The notes: generated from the letters alone by a model not told the origin. DNA of 64,000 nt from Halobellus sp. MBLA0158 (GCF_041477585.1 NZ_JBGNYA010000001.1:682001-746000), one strand, 5' to 3'. Shown: positions 44,083 through 53,573, counted from the stretch's first letter. A program made the numbers and translations.

Positions 44083-44790
44083 ATGCATCCCACGACCGAC
44101 GGCCGCTACCGCGTGCTCGGCCGCCCGCACGACCCCGCCGAGCTCCTCCTGCTCTCCGTTGAGGCGATCGACGCCGACCGCGTCCCCACAGAGCCCGTCG
44201 CCGACGCGGGCGGTAGCGCCGAGCCGACTGACTCGGCCGACTCTGCCGACTCGGCCGACGCGCTGGCGCCCGTCTACCTCGACACCGAGCGGTTCGACTA
44301 CGAGGGCGACTTGGCGGCGACCGTCGAGGCCCTCCGCGCGGGCGTCCTCGTCGACGCGACGATCGAGTGGGTCGACGGCGACCCGCGATTCGACGCCGTA
44401 TCCGTCGTCGCCGAGACTGCCTTCGAGTTCTACGACGACGTCACCGGCCTCTTCGAGGCGGCCAAGCGGACCTGGATGGTCGCCGAGGGCGACAACGCGC
44501 CGATGCACGGCCGGGTGACGAAGAACACCGACGGCGACCCCAACGGCGCGCTGTACGTCTTCGCCAAGCAATCTGGCGCCCGCGACCTCTTCGAGGAGTT
44601 CCGCACGGGCGTGACGCCGCTGGACCCGCTCGTTCGACGGGCCGACCGCGCCGAGTCGGTCCCGCCGGAGCGCGATCAGGCCCGCGCGGTCTTCGTCCTG
44701 CGTCCCGTCGCCGAGCCCTTCATCGTCGTCTACGTCGTCTTCCGCCGCGACGGGGTACTGGCGGAGACGCTCCGGTCGACGTACGGCTGA
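44083..44790 (+). CDS. Conserved haloarchaeal protein (DUF6663-type)
   Basis: The 235-residue product begins 9 nt after the kinase stop. TDSADSADSADAL near residues 47-59 comes from a short repeated GACTCGGCC unit. The strand/helix body (RFDAVSVVAETAFEFYDDV, AKRTWMVAEGDNAPMHGRVTKN, GALYVFAKQSGARDLFEEF) looks like a family I recall as DUF6663, with unknown function. The neighbour suggests a link to sugar metabolism only weakly. Confidence 0.78.
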   Translation: MHPTTDGRYRVLGRPHDPAELLLLSVEAIDADRVPTEPVADAGGSAEPTDSADSADSADALAPVYLDTERFDYEGDLAATVEALRAGVLVDATIEWVDGDPRFDAVSVVAETAFEFYDDVTGLFEAAKRTWMVAEGDNAPMHGRVTKNTDGDPNGALYVFAKQSGARDLFEEFRTGVTPLDPLVRRADRAESVPPERDQARAVFVLRPVAEPFIVVYVVFRRDGVLAETLRSTYG

Positions 44791-44952
44791 GGCGACGGTC
44801 CGCGCGTCCCGCGTGGGCGACGACAGCGACGCCCTCCCAGTTCCAACTCTGAGAATTTGGCCGGTGTCTACATACGATCCGAGGCATAACGGCTCTCTGA
44901 GTACCCGACGGGGGCGGAAGCGACGCCGCCCTCCGTCTCGGACGTGATATCG

Positions 44953-45891
44953 ATGGACTACCCAGGCCACAGGCGAAACCGGGACCGCCCCCGGTCGAAC
45001 ACGCGATCCGCAGACGAGTCCGTGGACGCAGACGACAGCGACGCGGCCGTGGTCCGGTCGCAGTCGGGGCCCTCGCTCGGTCCGGCGGACGTCGCGTTTC
45101 TCGCCGCGATCCCGGCCATCCTCGTCGGCGTCTTCTCCCTCCCGAAGCCCCTCCGGGTGTCGCTCGGCCTCTCGTACCTCCAGCCGACGGCGCTCACCGC
45201 CTACACCTCACACTTCGTCCACCTCGAACGCACCCACCTCCTCGCGAATCTGCTCGTGTTCCTCGCGGTCGTCCCCTTCGCCCTCCTCGTGAGCGTCAAG
45301 AGCGGCCGACGCCGCCGATTCTACCTCGTCGCGTTCACGTTCCTCACCGTCTTTCCCCTCGTCTTCTCGGGGCTGAACGTCCTCTTTCCCCGCCCCCGGC
45401 TCGGGTTCGGCTTCTCGGGCGTCAATCTCGCCTTCGTGGGCTATCTGCCGCACGTCCTGGCCGATCGACTCGGACGCGACGGCCCCGAGTCGACGCCGGT
45501 CGCGGACTCGGTCCTGCCGCTCGCCTTTTTCCTCGGCACCGTGATCGTCGCCGTCCGGATGGGGCTGTCGATGCTCGATTCCGTGCCGCTGGCCGCCCAC
45601 ACGCCGCTTCTCGCCGCCGGGATCGGGAGCATCCTCTCGATCGTCGTCTTCGCGCACCCGATCGCCGCCCGCCTGCGCCGGGGAGACGCGTCGCTCTCGG
45701 AGCTTTTCCCGCCGTCGGTGGCGTTCGGCGCGCTGCTCTTCGTGTTGATGCTCGTGATCGCCTTCCCGCACGTCTCGCCCGCCGACGGGACGATCCTCAA
45801 CCTCTTCGTTCACTTCCTCGGGTACAGCTTCGGATTCCTCGTCCCGTACGTCGCGTTCCGGCTCCTCGCCGTCGAGATCGACCCCGAGTGA
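44953..45891 (+). CDS. Rhomboid-like intramembrane protease
   Basis: The 312-residue product has about 7 hydrophobic segments. It carries HLERTHLLANLLVF (the H-x-N element of loop-TM2), GFSGVNLAFVGY with the GxSG catalytic serine, and a late VHFLGYSFGFLVPY with the TM6 His and GxxxG-type packing. The Ser-His dyad of rhomboids is therefore present. The first 45 residues are acidic and disordered. A GTG at 44944 is an alternative start. The substrate is unknown. Confidence 0.82.
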   Translation: MDYPGHRRNRDRPRSNTRSADESVDADDSDAAVVRSQSGPSLGPADVAFLAAIPAILVGVFSLPKPLRVSLGLSYLQPTALTAYTSHFVHLERTHLLANLLVFLAVVPFALLVSVKSGRRRRFYLVAFTFLTVFPLVFSGLNVLFPRPRLGFGFSGVNLAFVGYLPHVLADRLGRDGPESTPVADSVLPLAFFLGTVIVAVRMGLSMLDSVPLAAHTPLLAAGIGSILSIVVFAHPIAARLRRGDASLSELFPPSVAFGALLFVLMLVIAFPHVSPADGTILNLFVHFLGYSFGFLVPYVAFRLLAVEIDPE

Positions 45892-45925
45892 GTCCCGTCG
45901 CGGCCGCGCGCCGCGTTATCAAGAT

Positions 45926-45951
45926 TTAACATATTGTCGGGCAGATGTTAA
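45926..45951. promoter_or_regulatory. Operator-like dyad at the NikR-type gene promoter
   Basis: TTAACAT (45926-45932) and ATGTTAA (45945-45951) are perfect 7-bp arms with a 12-nt spacer. The left arm overlaps the TATA position (about 26 nt before the ATG at 45955) and the right arm the start of the transcript. A tetrameric ribbon-helix-helix NikR protein binds two spaced half-sites, so autoregulation is likely. Confidence 0.6.
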
Positions 45952-45954
45952 TAT

Positions 45955-46383
45955 ATGACCGTCGTCAGCGTCTCGATGCCCGAAGCCCTGGTCGAGCGAA
46001 TCGACGCCTTCGCCGAGGAACACGGCTACACCGGCCGCAGCGAGGTCGTCCGGGAGGCGTCCCGGAATCTGCTGGGCGAGTTCGAGGACAAGCGGCTCGA
46101 AGACCGGGAGCTGATGGCCGTCGTCACGGTCGTCTTCGATTACGAGACCACGAACGTCGAAGAGCGGATGATGAACCTCCGCCACGAGTACGAGGGCCTC
46201 GTCGCCTCGAACTTCCACAGCCACGTCGGCGAGCACCGGTGTATGGAACTGTTCGTCCTCGAAGGCGGCCTCGAAGACATCTCGACGTTCGTCGGGAAGA
46301 TCCGCGCCACGAAGGACACCCTCAGCGTAGACTACTCGGTGATGCCGGTCGACGAATTCAGTGGGTACGAGATCGAGGAGTAG
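45955..46383 (+). CDS. nikR: NikR-like nickel-responsive regulator
   Basis: The 142-residue product has an N-terminal ribbon-helix-helix ([35 protein letters not shown]) and a C-terminal ACT-like domain. That domain has the metal ligands His in LRHEYEGL, His-x-His in NFHSHVGEH and Cys in [10 protein letters not shown], matching the NikR site. It would repress nickel uptake when nickel is ample; no nickel transporter is in the window. An operator-like dyad lies just before its start. Confidence 0.9.
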   Translation: MTVVSVSMPEALVERIDAFAEEHGYTGRSEVVREASRNLLGEFEDKRLEDRELMAVVTVVFDYETTNVEERMMNLRHEYEGLVASNFHSHVGEHRCMELFVLEGGLEDISTFVGKIRATKDTLSVDYSVMPVDEFSGYEIEE

Positions 46384-46386
46384 CGA

Positions 46387-46872
46387 TCAATCGAGCCGCG
46401 TCGTACACCACGGACAGAAGTCGAGGTCGGGGTCCAGTTCCTTCCCGCAGTTCGGACAGGTGCCGCCGTCGGTCGGCTCCTCGCCGACGGTCCCGCCGAC
46501 GCCGGGCACCCCCGACGGCGTCGCCGCGGATCGGGCGTCCCCGGATTCGGCGTCCGCCGCGTCGTCGGGCGTCGGCTCGCCGGTCCGCGACCGTGCCTCG
46601 CGCTGGCTCGCCCGCGCGAGGACGTACGCGTCCGCGACGCTCGCGACGCCGACGACGAACATCGGGAACAGCGCCGAGGGGTCGCCCCCGCCGGTCAGGA
46701 GCGCCTGCGCGGCGTCCGCCGGGACGAACACGAGGGAGGTCACGACGGCGGCGAGGAACCACCCGAGCCCGCGTCGCCACCGCCGGAGATAGAAGTGGCC
46801 GAGCCCCGTGGCGAGCGTCCCGAGCAGCGCGGCCAGCCACGGCCGCTTGCCCCGTCGGCTACGGCTTCCCAT
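46387..46872 (-). CDS. Zinc-ribbon membrane protein
   Basis: The 161-residue product has a basic start (GSRSRRGKR), about three hydrophobic segments (12-30, 35-52, 68-88), an acidic linker, and a C-terminal zinc ribbon CPNCGKE...CPWCTTRLD. This layout recurs in haloarchaeal membrane proteins of unknown function. It is convergent with nikR, 3 nt apart. Confidence 0.78.
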   Translation of the reverse strand: MGSRSRRGKRPWLAALLGTLATGLGHFYLRRWRRGLGWFLAAVVTSLVFVPADAAQALLTGGGDPSALFPMFVVGVASVADAYVLARASQREARSRTGEPTPDDAADAESGDARSAATPSGVPGVGGTVGEEPTDGGTCPNCGKELDPDLDFCPWCTTRLD

Positions 46873-47024
46873 ACGTACGCGTTCGCACGCGTCCGATTAG
46901 GTCTTGTGGGTTTTCGCCCGACGTCGTCGCGGTCGCGCTCTCGCTCGGCTGACCTGCCGTCTTGTTTGGCACACCGTATCAAACGTTAACTGTTCGCAGT
47001 CCTTTCGAACGGCCGGATCCCGCG

Positions 47025-47183
47025 ATGTGCCACTACGGAGACCACCCGCGCGAACCGACCCACGAGCGGCTCGAAGCACTGCTCGACGACCACGCGACCG
47101 AGACCGACGAGGCTGACCCCGGCTTCGCCGAGATGGACGAAGCGGAGGACGTCCGCATCCTCACCGACGGCGGCGACGAGTGA
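47025..47183 (+). CDS. Small acidic protein
   Basis: The 52-residue product begins MCHYGDHPREPTHERLEALLDDHA and ends in an acidic tail. The Cys-His start hints at metal binding. The frame has the codon bias of its neighbours and starts with a clean ATG, but no family is firmly recognised. Confidence 0.55.
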   Translation: MCHYGDHPREPTHERLEALLDDHATETDEADPGFAEMDEAEDVRILTDGGDE

Positions 47184-47321
47184 TCGCCGGGGTCGGTCGC
47201 TCTTTTGCGAGCGGCGCGTCGCCCGCGGTATCCCCATCGCTATGTAGGTCGATATAGCCGTCCGGACGCGGACGGAGTGGTCATAGCAACCGTTTACGCC
47301 GGACTGGTCGATCCGTCCGGT

Positions 47322-48086
47322 ATGGACCACACCGCGACGCCGACCGACGACCGGCCCCTCGCACCCCGTCCCGACGCGGGGGCGACGGTCTCCGACGGCG
47401 ACCTCCACCCGGCCGTCGCCGAGCGCCACGAGCGCCTCGACGCCTCGGCGTGGGACGACATATACGTCGTCGGCGACGTCCACGGCTGTATCGACGAGCT
47501 CCGACGGCTGACGGCCGCGCTCGATCCCGGCCCCGACGACCTGGTCGTCTTCGTCGGCGACCTCGTCCGGAAGGGCCCCGACAGCAAGGCCGTCCTGGAG
47601 TTCGTCCGCGAGCGCGAGAACTTCCGGTCGGTCCGCGGGAACAACGAGGACAAGCTCATCCACGGGCGGAAGACCCTCGACGGCCTCGACGATGCGGACC
47701 GACGGTATCTGGAGTCGCTGCCGGTCGCGATCTCGTGGGACGACGCGTTCGTCGTCCACGGCGGGATCGACCCGACCCGGCCGCTCGCGAGCCAGGACAT
47801 CGAGTCGCTCCTGAACTGCCGCTCGATCCCGGCCGAGAACGGCTACGACGGCCCGTTCTGGTTCGAGCAGTACCGGGGGCCACCGCGGACGTTCTTCGGC
47901 CACACGGTGCTCGACGAGCCGGTCCGCACGGAGTGGGCGATCGGCCTCGACACCGGCTGCGTCTACGGCGGCTCGCTCACCGCCTACGACTGGTCCGCCG
48001 ACGCCTTCGTGCGCGTTCCCGCCGCCCGGACCTACGAGGCCCGCGCCGACGAGAAAATCCTCGAACCGGAGCAGCTGGACGCCTAG
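47322..48086 (+). CDS. Calcineurin-like metallophosphoesterase
   Basis: The 254-residue product has the metallophosphoesterase motifs VVGDVHGCIDEL, FVGDLVRKGPDS, GNNED and VVHGGIDP, with a later FFGHTVLDEP. The pattern resembles bis(5'-nucleosyl)-tetraphosphatase and PrpE-like protein phosphatases. The first 45 residues are an acidic extension. It ends 6 nt before polyphosphate kinase, so the pair may act together in phosphate metabolism. Confidence 0.88.
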   Translation: MDHTATPTDDRPLAPRPDAGATVSDGDLHPAVAERHERLDASAWDDIYVVGDVHGCIDELRRLTAALDPGPDDLVVFVGDLVRKGPDSKAVLEFVRERENFRSVRGNNEDKLIHGRKTLDGLDDADRRYLESLPVAISWDDAFVVHGGIDPTRPLASQDIESLLNCRSIPAENGYDGPFWFEQYRGPPRTFFGHTVLDEPVRTEWAIGLDTGCVYGGSLTAYDWSADAFVRVPAARTYEARADEKILEPEQLDA

Positions 48087-48092
48087 GCCCCG

Positions 48093-50633
48093 ATGACCGA
48101 CCACAGCGAGCCCGGCCCGGAGCCGGCGGCCGACGGCGGATCGGCGGAAGCCGACGCGTCGGCGTCGAGTGCCGGCGACGCGGTAGCGGAGTCCGACACA
48201 GCGACGGAGGCGGAGACGGACTCGGAGTCGGAACCAGAGCCGGACGCCGAGACGCCGGAGGCGGCAGGCGGGACGGATCCCGTCGGCTCCGGCGTCGGAA
48301 CGGTCTGCGATCCCGCGGACGGGGGGCCGGCCAGCGTCGTCCACGGCCCGCGCTCCGCCGACCCGGTCGAGCCGATCGAGGCGGTCGACCCCGACGAGGC
48401 GGACTTCTCGGAGCCAAGGTGGTACCTGAACCGCGAGCTCTCGGCGCTCTCCTTCCAGAAGCGGGTGCTCCACGAGGCGATGGACCCGCGGAATCCGCTC
48501 TTGGAGCGGACGCGCTTTCTCGGCCTGTTCACCAAGAACGTCGACGAGTTCTGTATGAAGCGGGTCGGCGGGCTGAAACAGCAGATGGCGGGCGAGGTCT
48601 CGGACCTCACCCCGGACGGGCGGACGCCCGAAGAGCAGTGGCGGCTCGCGCTCGAGACGCTCCGGGAGCTGTTCGAGCGGCAGGACGCGTGCTACCGCGA
48701 GGTCGTCAGGGAGTCGCTGCCGGAGATCGGGATCGAGATCGTCCGTCACGACGACCTCCCGACCGCGGTCCGGGACGCCCTGCGAGCGCACTTCAAGGCG
48801 GAGATCCTCCCGACGCTGACGCCGCTGACGTTCGATCCGGCCCACCCGTTTCCGTTCATCTCGAACCTCTCGCTGTCGCTCGCGGTCCGGACCCGGCGGC
48901 AGGGCGAAGAGCCGAAGTTCTCCCGGGTGAAGATCCCCGAGAACCAACCCCGGCTCCTCGAGGTCGACCGCATCCTCGCCGATTCGGATTTGGATTCGGA
49001 TTCGGAGGCCGCCACGCTCGACGCCGATGCGGGCGGAGCCGCGGACGACGACGGGACCGATCGGTTCGTCTTTCTGGAGGAGGTCATCGCGGCCAACCTC
49101 GACCTCCTGTTCCCGAACGTCGAGGTGCTCGACTGGTCGACCTTCCGGGTCACGCGGAACGCGGAGGTCCGGCGGAACGAGGAGGTCGCCGAGGGGCTGA
49201 TCGAGATGATCGAGGGCGTCCTCCGGGACCGCCGCTTCGCGACGGTCGTCCGGCTGGAGGTCTCCGCGGATATGCCCGACGAGGTGCGGTCGCTCCTGAT
49301 GGCGCAGCTCGACCTCGACGAGCGCGAGGTCTTCGAGCGCGAGCCGCCGCTGAACCTCCGGCACGTCTCGCGGCTGACCGATCTCGACAGGCCGGAGCAT
49401 TCGGTCTCGCCGTGGACGCCACAACCCCATCCCAGATTTGTCGGCGTCGACGACGACGAGACCGACCGCGACGTCTTCGACGTCATCCGCGACGACGACG
49501 TGCTCGTCCACCACCCATATCACTCCTTCGAGAAGACCGTCCAGGCGTTCCTCAGCGAGGCCGCCCGCGACGACGACGTGCTGGCGATCAAGGCCGCGAT
49601 CTACCGGACCTCGCGCGACTCGAAGGTGATCGAGAGCCTCATCGAGGCGGCCCGGAACGGCAAGCAGGTCGCCGTGATGGTCGAGCTGAAGGCGCGCTTC
49701 GACGAGGAGAACAACCTCCGGTGGGTCGAGCGCCTCGAAGAGGAGGGCATCCACGTCGCCTACGGGACGATCGGCCTGAAGACCCACAGCAAGACCGCGC
49801 TCGTCGTCCGCCGCGAGGACGACGGCGTCCAGCTGTACTCCCACATCGGCACCGGGAACTACCACGCCGAGACGGCCAAGGGCTACGTCGACCTCGGCCT
49901 GATGACCCACGACGCCGACGTCGGCCACGACCTCACCCGGCTGTTCAACTTCTTCACCGGCCACTCGTTCCACGAGGAGTACCGCAAGCTGCTCGTCGCG
50001 CCCGGGACGCTCCGGCAGGGGCTCGTCGAGCGGATCCGGGCCGAGGCCGAGCACGCCAGGAACGGCGACGGCGGCCGGATCGTCGCCAAGATGAACGCGC
50101 TCGAAGACCCGGACATCGTCGCCGAGCTCTACCGCGCGGCGCGGGCCGGCGTCGACATCGACCTGATCGTCCGCGACATCTGTCGGCTCCGGCCCGGCGT
50201 CGCGGGCGTCACAGACACCGTGACCGTCCGGAGCGTCGTCGGGCGGTTCCTCGAACACTCGCGCATCTTCTACTTCGGTGGAGGGACGTCCGCGGACGCC
50301 GACGCGACTGACGGCGGCGACCCCCAGTACTTCATCGGCTCGGCCGACTGGATGACGCGCAACCTCGACCGGCGCGTCGAGGCCGTCACGCCGATCGAGG
50401 ACCCGGAGATCGAGGCGGAACTGGAGTCGCTCCTCGAACGCTACCTCGCGGACGACCGGAAGGCGTGGCTGATGCGGCCCGACGGGAGCTACGTCCAGCG
50501 GCGCCCCGATCCCGACGCGGACCCGCGGAACGTCCAGGCGGAACTGATGCGGCGCGCCGACGCGAGCGCGGACGCGTCGCGGGACCGGTCGCCGTCGTTC
50601 CGCCCGAATGCGGGCCCGGAGACCACGGACTGA
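48093..50633 (+). CDS. ppk1: Polyphosphate kinase 1
   Basis: The 846-residue product matches PPK1 from about residue 107 (RWYLNRELSALSFQKRVL). Catalytic features include VELKARFDEENNLRWVERLE, the THSKTALVVRRED His and the HIGTGNYHAETAKGYVDLGL His. The first 106 residues are a disordered acidic Asp/Glu/Ala/Ser extension, and a further acidic insert lies near 293-325. The enzyme reversibly makes polyphosphate from ATP. It is followed by the arsenic operon and then the pst genes. Confidence 0.95.
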   Translation: MTDHSEPGPEPAADGGSAEADASASSAGDAVAESDTATEAETDSESEPEPDAETPEAAGGTDPVGSGVGTVCDPADGGPASVVHGPRSADPVEPIEAVDPDEADFSEPRWYLNRELSALSFQKRVLHEAMDPRNPLLERTRFLGLFTKNVDEFCMKRVGGLKQQMAGEVSDLTPDGRTPEEQWRLALETLRELFERQDACYREVVRESLPEIGIEIVRHDDLPTAVRDALRAHFKAEILPTLTPLTFDPAHPFPFISNLSLSLAVRTRRQGEEPKFSRVKIPENQPRLLEVDRILADSDLDSDSEAATLDADAGGAADDDGTDRFVFLEEVIAANLDLLFPNVEVLDWSTFRVTRNAEVRRNEEVAEGLIEMIEGVLRDRRFATVVRLEVSADMPDEVRSLLMAQLDLDEREVFEREPPLNLRHVSRLTDLDRPEHSVSPWTPQPHPRFVGVDDDETDRDVFDVIRDDDVLVHHPYHSFEKTVQAFLSEAARDDDVLAIKAAIYRTSRDSKVIESLIEAARNGKQVAVMVELKARFDEENNLRWVERLEEEGIHVAYGTIGLKTHSKTALVVRREDDGVQLYSHIGTGNYHAETAKGYVDLGLMTHDADVGHDLTRLFNFFTGHSFHEEYRKLLVAPGTLRQGLVERIRAEAEHARNGDGGRIVAKMNALEDPDIVAELYRAARAGVDIDLIVRDICRLRPGVAGVTDTVTVRSVVGRFLEHSRIFYFGGGTSADADATDGGDPQYFIGSADWMTRNLDRRVEAVTPIEDPEIEAELESLLERYLADDRKAWLMRPDGSYVQRRPDPDADPRNVQAELMRRADASADASRDRSPSFRPNAGPETTD

Positions 50634-50655
50634 CGCGGACGGCCTTCCGGATTCT

Positions 50656-50693
50656 ATCTGAACACGAATTCAGACCGGAACAACTATCTGAAC
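50656..50693. promoter_or_regulatory. Direct repeats and dyad in the ars promoter
   Basis: ATCTGAAC occurs at 50656-50663 and 50686-50693, exactly 30 bp apart. The first copy also forms the dyad CTGAA (50658-50662) and TTCAG (50669-50673). The second copy sits at the TATA position about 27 nt before the arsR ATG, so ArsR binding there would block transcription. Confidence 0.5.
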
Positions 50694-50712
50694 CGTAACT
50701 CAAGTAGAGTCG

Positions 50713-51105
50713 ATGGCGACCACATCCGATCGGATCCGGCGGCTCCTCACAGATCAGTTGGCGGAGTGCTGCGAGGCCGACGTGGAGCGGCGGCTCGACG
50801 AACTGGGGACGCTCGCGGACGACGCCTTCGGTGACGACGCGGTCCGCCCGGCGTTCGCCGCCCTCGGGAACGAGACGCGGTACCGACTCACGCGGGCGCT
50901 CGCCCTCGCGGACGAGGAACTCTGCGTCTGCGAGCTCGAACCGCTCGTCGACGTGAGCGAGAGCGCGGTCAGCCACGCCCTCTCGGACCTCGTCGAGGCG
51001 GGGCTCCTCACGCGCCGCAAGGAGGGGAACTGGCGGTACTACGCGGCGACGCCGCTCGCGACGGCGCTGTTCGAGACCGCCGAAGCGGAGGTGACGACGG
51101 AATGA
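50713..51105 (+). CDS. arsR: ArsR-family arsenic regulator
   Basis: The 130-residue winged-helix product carries ELCVCELEPL at about 75-84, the CxC metal-sensing motif of ArsR, followed by recognition helix SESAVSHALSDLVEAGLL. A Cys pair in AECCEAD near 19-20 could add a ligand. It would release the operon on arsenite binding. Its stop overlaps the start of the transporter gene by 4 nt. Confidence 0.92.
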   Translation: MATTSDRIRRLLTDQLAECCEADVERRLDELGTLADDAFGDDAVRPAFAALGNETRYRLTRALALADEELCVCELEPLVDVSESAVSHALSDLVEAGLLTRRKEGNWRYYAATPLATALFETAEAEVTTE

Positions 51106-52151
51106 GCGACAGCCTCGGGGTCCTCGACCGGTATCTCACCCTCTGGATCGGCCTCGCGATGGCCGTCGGCGTCCTGCTCGGCCGCTTCGTCCCGAGCGTC
51201 GCCGACGCGCTCAACGCGGTCACCTGGCACGGTACGAGCCTCCCGATCGCCGTGGGGCTCTTCGTGATGATCTTCCCGATTATGGCCGAGATCGACTACG
51301 ACCGCATCCCGCGGGTCACCCGGACCACGCGCCGGGAGATCGGGCTGACGCTCGCGTTCAACTGGCTCGTCGCGCCGTTCCTGATGTACGGGCTGGCGAC
51401 GGCCTTCCTCGGCGGCCACCCCGAGTTCGTCACCGGGCTCATCATCGTCGGGATCGCGCCCTGCATTGCGATGGTGCTCGTCTGGAACGAACTCGCGGCG
51501 GGCAATCAGGAGCTGTGTGCGGTCTGTGTCGGCGTCAACAGCCTCCTCCAGATCGCGCTTTTCGTCCCCTACGCCTTTCTCTTTCTCACCGTTCTCCGCG
51601 GGACGACGATCTCGGTCTCGATGGGGCTCGTCGCCCAGATGGTCGGGATCTTCCTCGGCCTGCCGCTGGTCCTCGGCTACCTCACTCAGCGGGTCGCGTT
51701 CCGGACGGTCGGCCGGGAGACGTACTACCGGCGGTTCGTCCCGCGGATCAGTCCGCTCGGCCTGCTCGGACTCCTGTTCACGGTGGTGGTGATGTTCGCG
51801 CTGAAGGGCGAGTACATCGTCGCCAACCCCGAGCAGATCCTGCTCATCGCGGTTCCGCTCTTCATCTTCTTCGTCGGCCTCTGGGCGCTCGCCTACGGCG
51901 CGAGCGCGCTGGCGGGCTTCGACTACACCGAGAGCGTGAGCGTCGCGTTCACCGCGGCGTCCAACAACTTCGAGCTCGCGATCGCCGTCGCCGTCGCGGT
52001 CTTCGGCATCGGGAGCAACGTCGCGCTCGCGACCGTCGTCGGCCCGCTGATCGAGGTGCCGGTGATGCTCGCGCTCGTCCGCGTCGCGCTCGCCACGAAG
52101 GACCGCCTGTTCACCGCCGCGCCGACTCCCACCACTAATGTCTCGGACTGA
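51102..52151 (+). CDS. acr3: Arsenite efflux transporter Acr3
   Basis: The 349-residue product has about ten transmembrane helices, with the conserved thiol in GIAPCIAMVLVWNELA and the adjacent ASNNFELAIAVAVAVFG segment, both diagnostic for Acr3. It exports arsenite using the proton motive force. It overlaps arsR by 4 nt upstream and the arsC-like gene by 14 nt downstream, making a tight operon. Confidence 0.95.
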   Translation: MSDSLGVLDRYLTLWIGLAMAVGVLLGRFVPSVADALNAVTWHGTSLPIAVGLFVMIFPIMAEIDYDRIPRVTRTTRREIGLTLAFNWLVAPFLMYGLATAFLGGHPEFVTGLIIVGIAPCIAMVLVWNELAAGNQELCAVCVGVNSLLQIALFVPYAFLFLTVLRGTTISVSMGLVAQMVGIFLGLPLVLGYLTQRVAFRTVGRETYYRRFVPRISPLGLLGLLFTVVVMFALKGEYIVANPEQILLIAVPLFIFFVGLWALAYGASALAGFDYTESVSVAFTAASNNFELAIAVAVAVFGIGSNVALATVVGPLIEVPVMLALVRVALATKDRLFTAAPTPTTNVSD

Positions 52152-52608
52152 GGCTGATTCCGATTCCGAAACCGACTCCGGCGACGACCCGATCCGCATC
52201 GCCCTCGTCTGCGTGCAGAACGCGGGCCGGTCACAGATGGCGTACGCGTTTGCCGAGCGGGAGCGGGCGGCCCGCGGGCTCGACTCCGCGGTCGATCTCG
52301 TCACCGGCGGGACGCGTCCGGCAGACCGTGTCCATCCCGAAGTCGTCGACGCGATGGCCGCCGTCGGCGTCGACATCGGCGACCGGACGCCCCGCGAGGT
52401 GACCGTCGAGGAACTCCGGGCGAGCGACTACGTGATCACGATGGGCTGTTCCGCCGACGACGTCTGTCCCGCCGGCTGGGCGGGCGACAATCGGGACTGG
52501 GACCTGTCCGATCCGGACGGCGAATCCCCGGCGGAAGTAGCACGCATCCGCGACGAGATCGAAGAACGGGTCGCGGCGTTGTTCGACGAACTCGAAGCGG
52601 CGGACTGA
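52138..52608 (+). CDS. arsC: Arsenate reductase, low-molecular-weight phosphatase type
   Basis: The 156-residue product has the phosphatase loop CVQNAGRSQMA at about 24-34, the second Cys in TMGCSADDVCPAG, and DWDLSDPDGESPAEV with the catalytic Asp. This is the thioredoxin-coupled ArsC type. The first 18 residues are an acidic haloarchaeal tail. It overlaps acr3 by 14 nt, and it would turn arsenate into arsenite for export. Confidence 0.93.
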   Translation: MSRTEADSDSETDSGDDPIRIALVCVQNAGRSQMAYAFAERERAARGLDSAVDLVTGGTRPADRVHPEVVDAMAAVGVDIGDRTPREVTVEELRASDYVITMGCSADDVCPAGWAGDNRDWDLSDPDGESPAEVARIRDEIEERVAALFDELEAAD

Positions 52609-52619
52609 CGCCGACGCGC

Positions 52620-53573
52620 TCAGGCGGGCGCGTAGGGCTCGTCCAGGGCCCGCGCGCGGTCGAGTTCGGCCTGTACCTCGCCCCACTCGACGGGCGGCTC
52701 GGCGGCCGCGCCGGTCTCTCTGAACGCCGCGATCCGCGCGCCGTAGCGCTCCCGCCACGACGGCTCGGCGGCGTCGTTGAGCGCGGCCCGCGCGGCCGCG
52801 ACCCGCGAGTCGAGGTCGGCCAGTCGATCTTCGAGGTCGTCCGCCCAGCCCCCATCGACGCCCGCGCGCTCGGCCATCGCGCGGAGATCGTCGAGTTCGG
52901 CGCGCAGGTCCGCCAGCAGCACCGGCGTCACCTCGACGCGGAGGACGGCGTCGACCCACGACTCCGCGTCGAGCGGCGGCGTCGCCGCCGTCCGCGCCGC
53001 CTCCAGCGCGTCGGCGACGACGTCGACGTCCTCTTCGAACGCCTGCCGCCGGCGCTCGTGGGAGTCGAGCCACGCCTCGAAGTCGTCGAGGTCGAACTGG
53101 AGTTCGTCCGCGGTCTGCTGGACGTCGTCGGCCTCGCCGGCGATCCGGCGGAGCTCGCACACCGCCTCGTAGACCGCGTCGGGGGTGTCGTCGGGGTTCG
53201 AGACGGCCTGGAGGTCGGCTCCGAGGTCCCGCACGCGCGAGTCTATGTCGTCGAGCGTCGCCTCGTAGCGGTCGAGCCGCGCGCTGACGACGTCGAGGTC
53301 GTCGACGCCGTCGGCGGCCGCGGCCGCGTCCTCGAAGGCGCTCCGCGCGAGTTCAGTCCGCGTCTCGGCCGTGCTCAGTCGCTTTGCGACGTCCGAGACG
53401 GTCTCGTCGATCCCGTCGCGCGACACCCGGCCGCCGTCGTCGGTGACGTGATCGAGCACTGACCGCACGGTCTCGGGGTCGCGCGTCGCGTCCGCGTCGA
53501 CGATCGCCGCTACCGCGCGTTCTGTCGCCAGCCCGACGACGCCGTCCGCGCCGTCGGCTTGCTCCGGAGTCAT
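52620..53573 (-). CDS. Coiled-coil haloarchaeal protein (halo transducer-type annotation)
   Basis: The 317-residue acidic product is nearly all helix with long heptad patterns (residues 55-290), and shows no transmembrane segment or catalytic motif. Similar proteins in haloarchaea are loosely named halo transducer protein, yet the MCP signalling tip is absent here. It separates the ars operon from pst and lies on the opposite strand. Confidence 0.7.
   Translation of the reverse strand: MTPEQADGADGVVGLATERAVAAIVDADATRDPETVRSVLDHVTDDGGRVSRDGIDETVSDVAKRLSTAETRTELARSAFEDAAAAADGVDDLDVVSARLDRYEATLDDIDSRVRDLGADLQAVSNPDDTPDAVYEAVCELRRIAGEADDVQQTADELQFDLDDFEAWLDSHERRRQAFEEDVDVVADALEAARTAATPPLDAESWVDAVLRVEVTPVLLADLRAELDDLRAMAERAGVDGGWADDLEDRLADLDSRVAAARAALNDAAEPSWRERYGARIAAFRETGAAAEPPVEWGEVQAELDRARALDEPYAPA

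Noticed and set aside
44863-44877. Third full copy of the 124-bp intergenic repeat
   Set aside because: Only the right-end motif is present in reverse; the other end is missing where it should lie.
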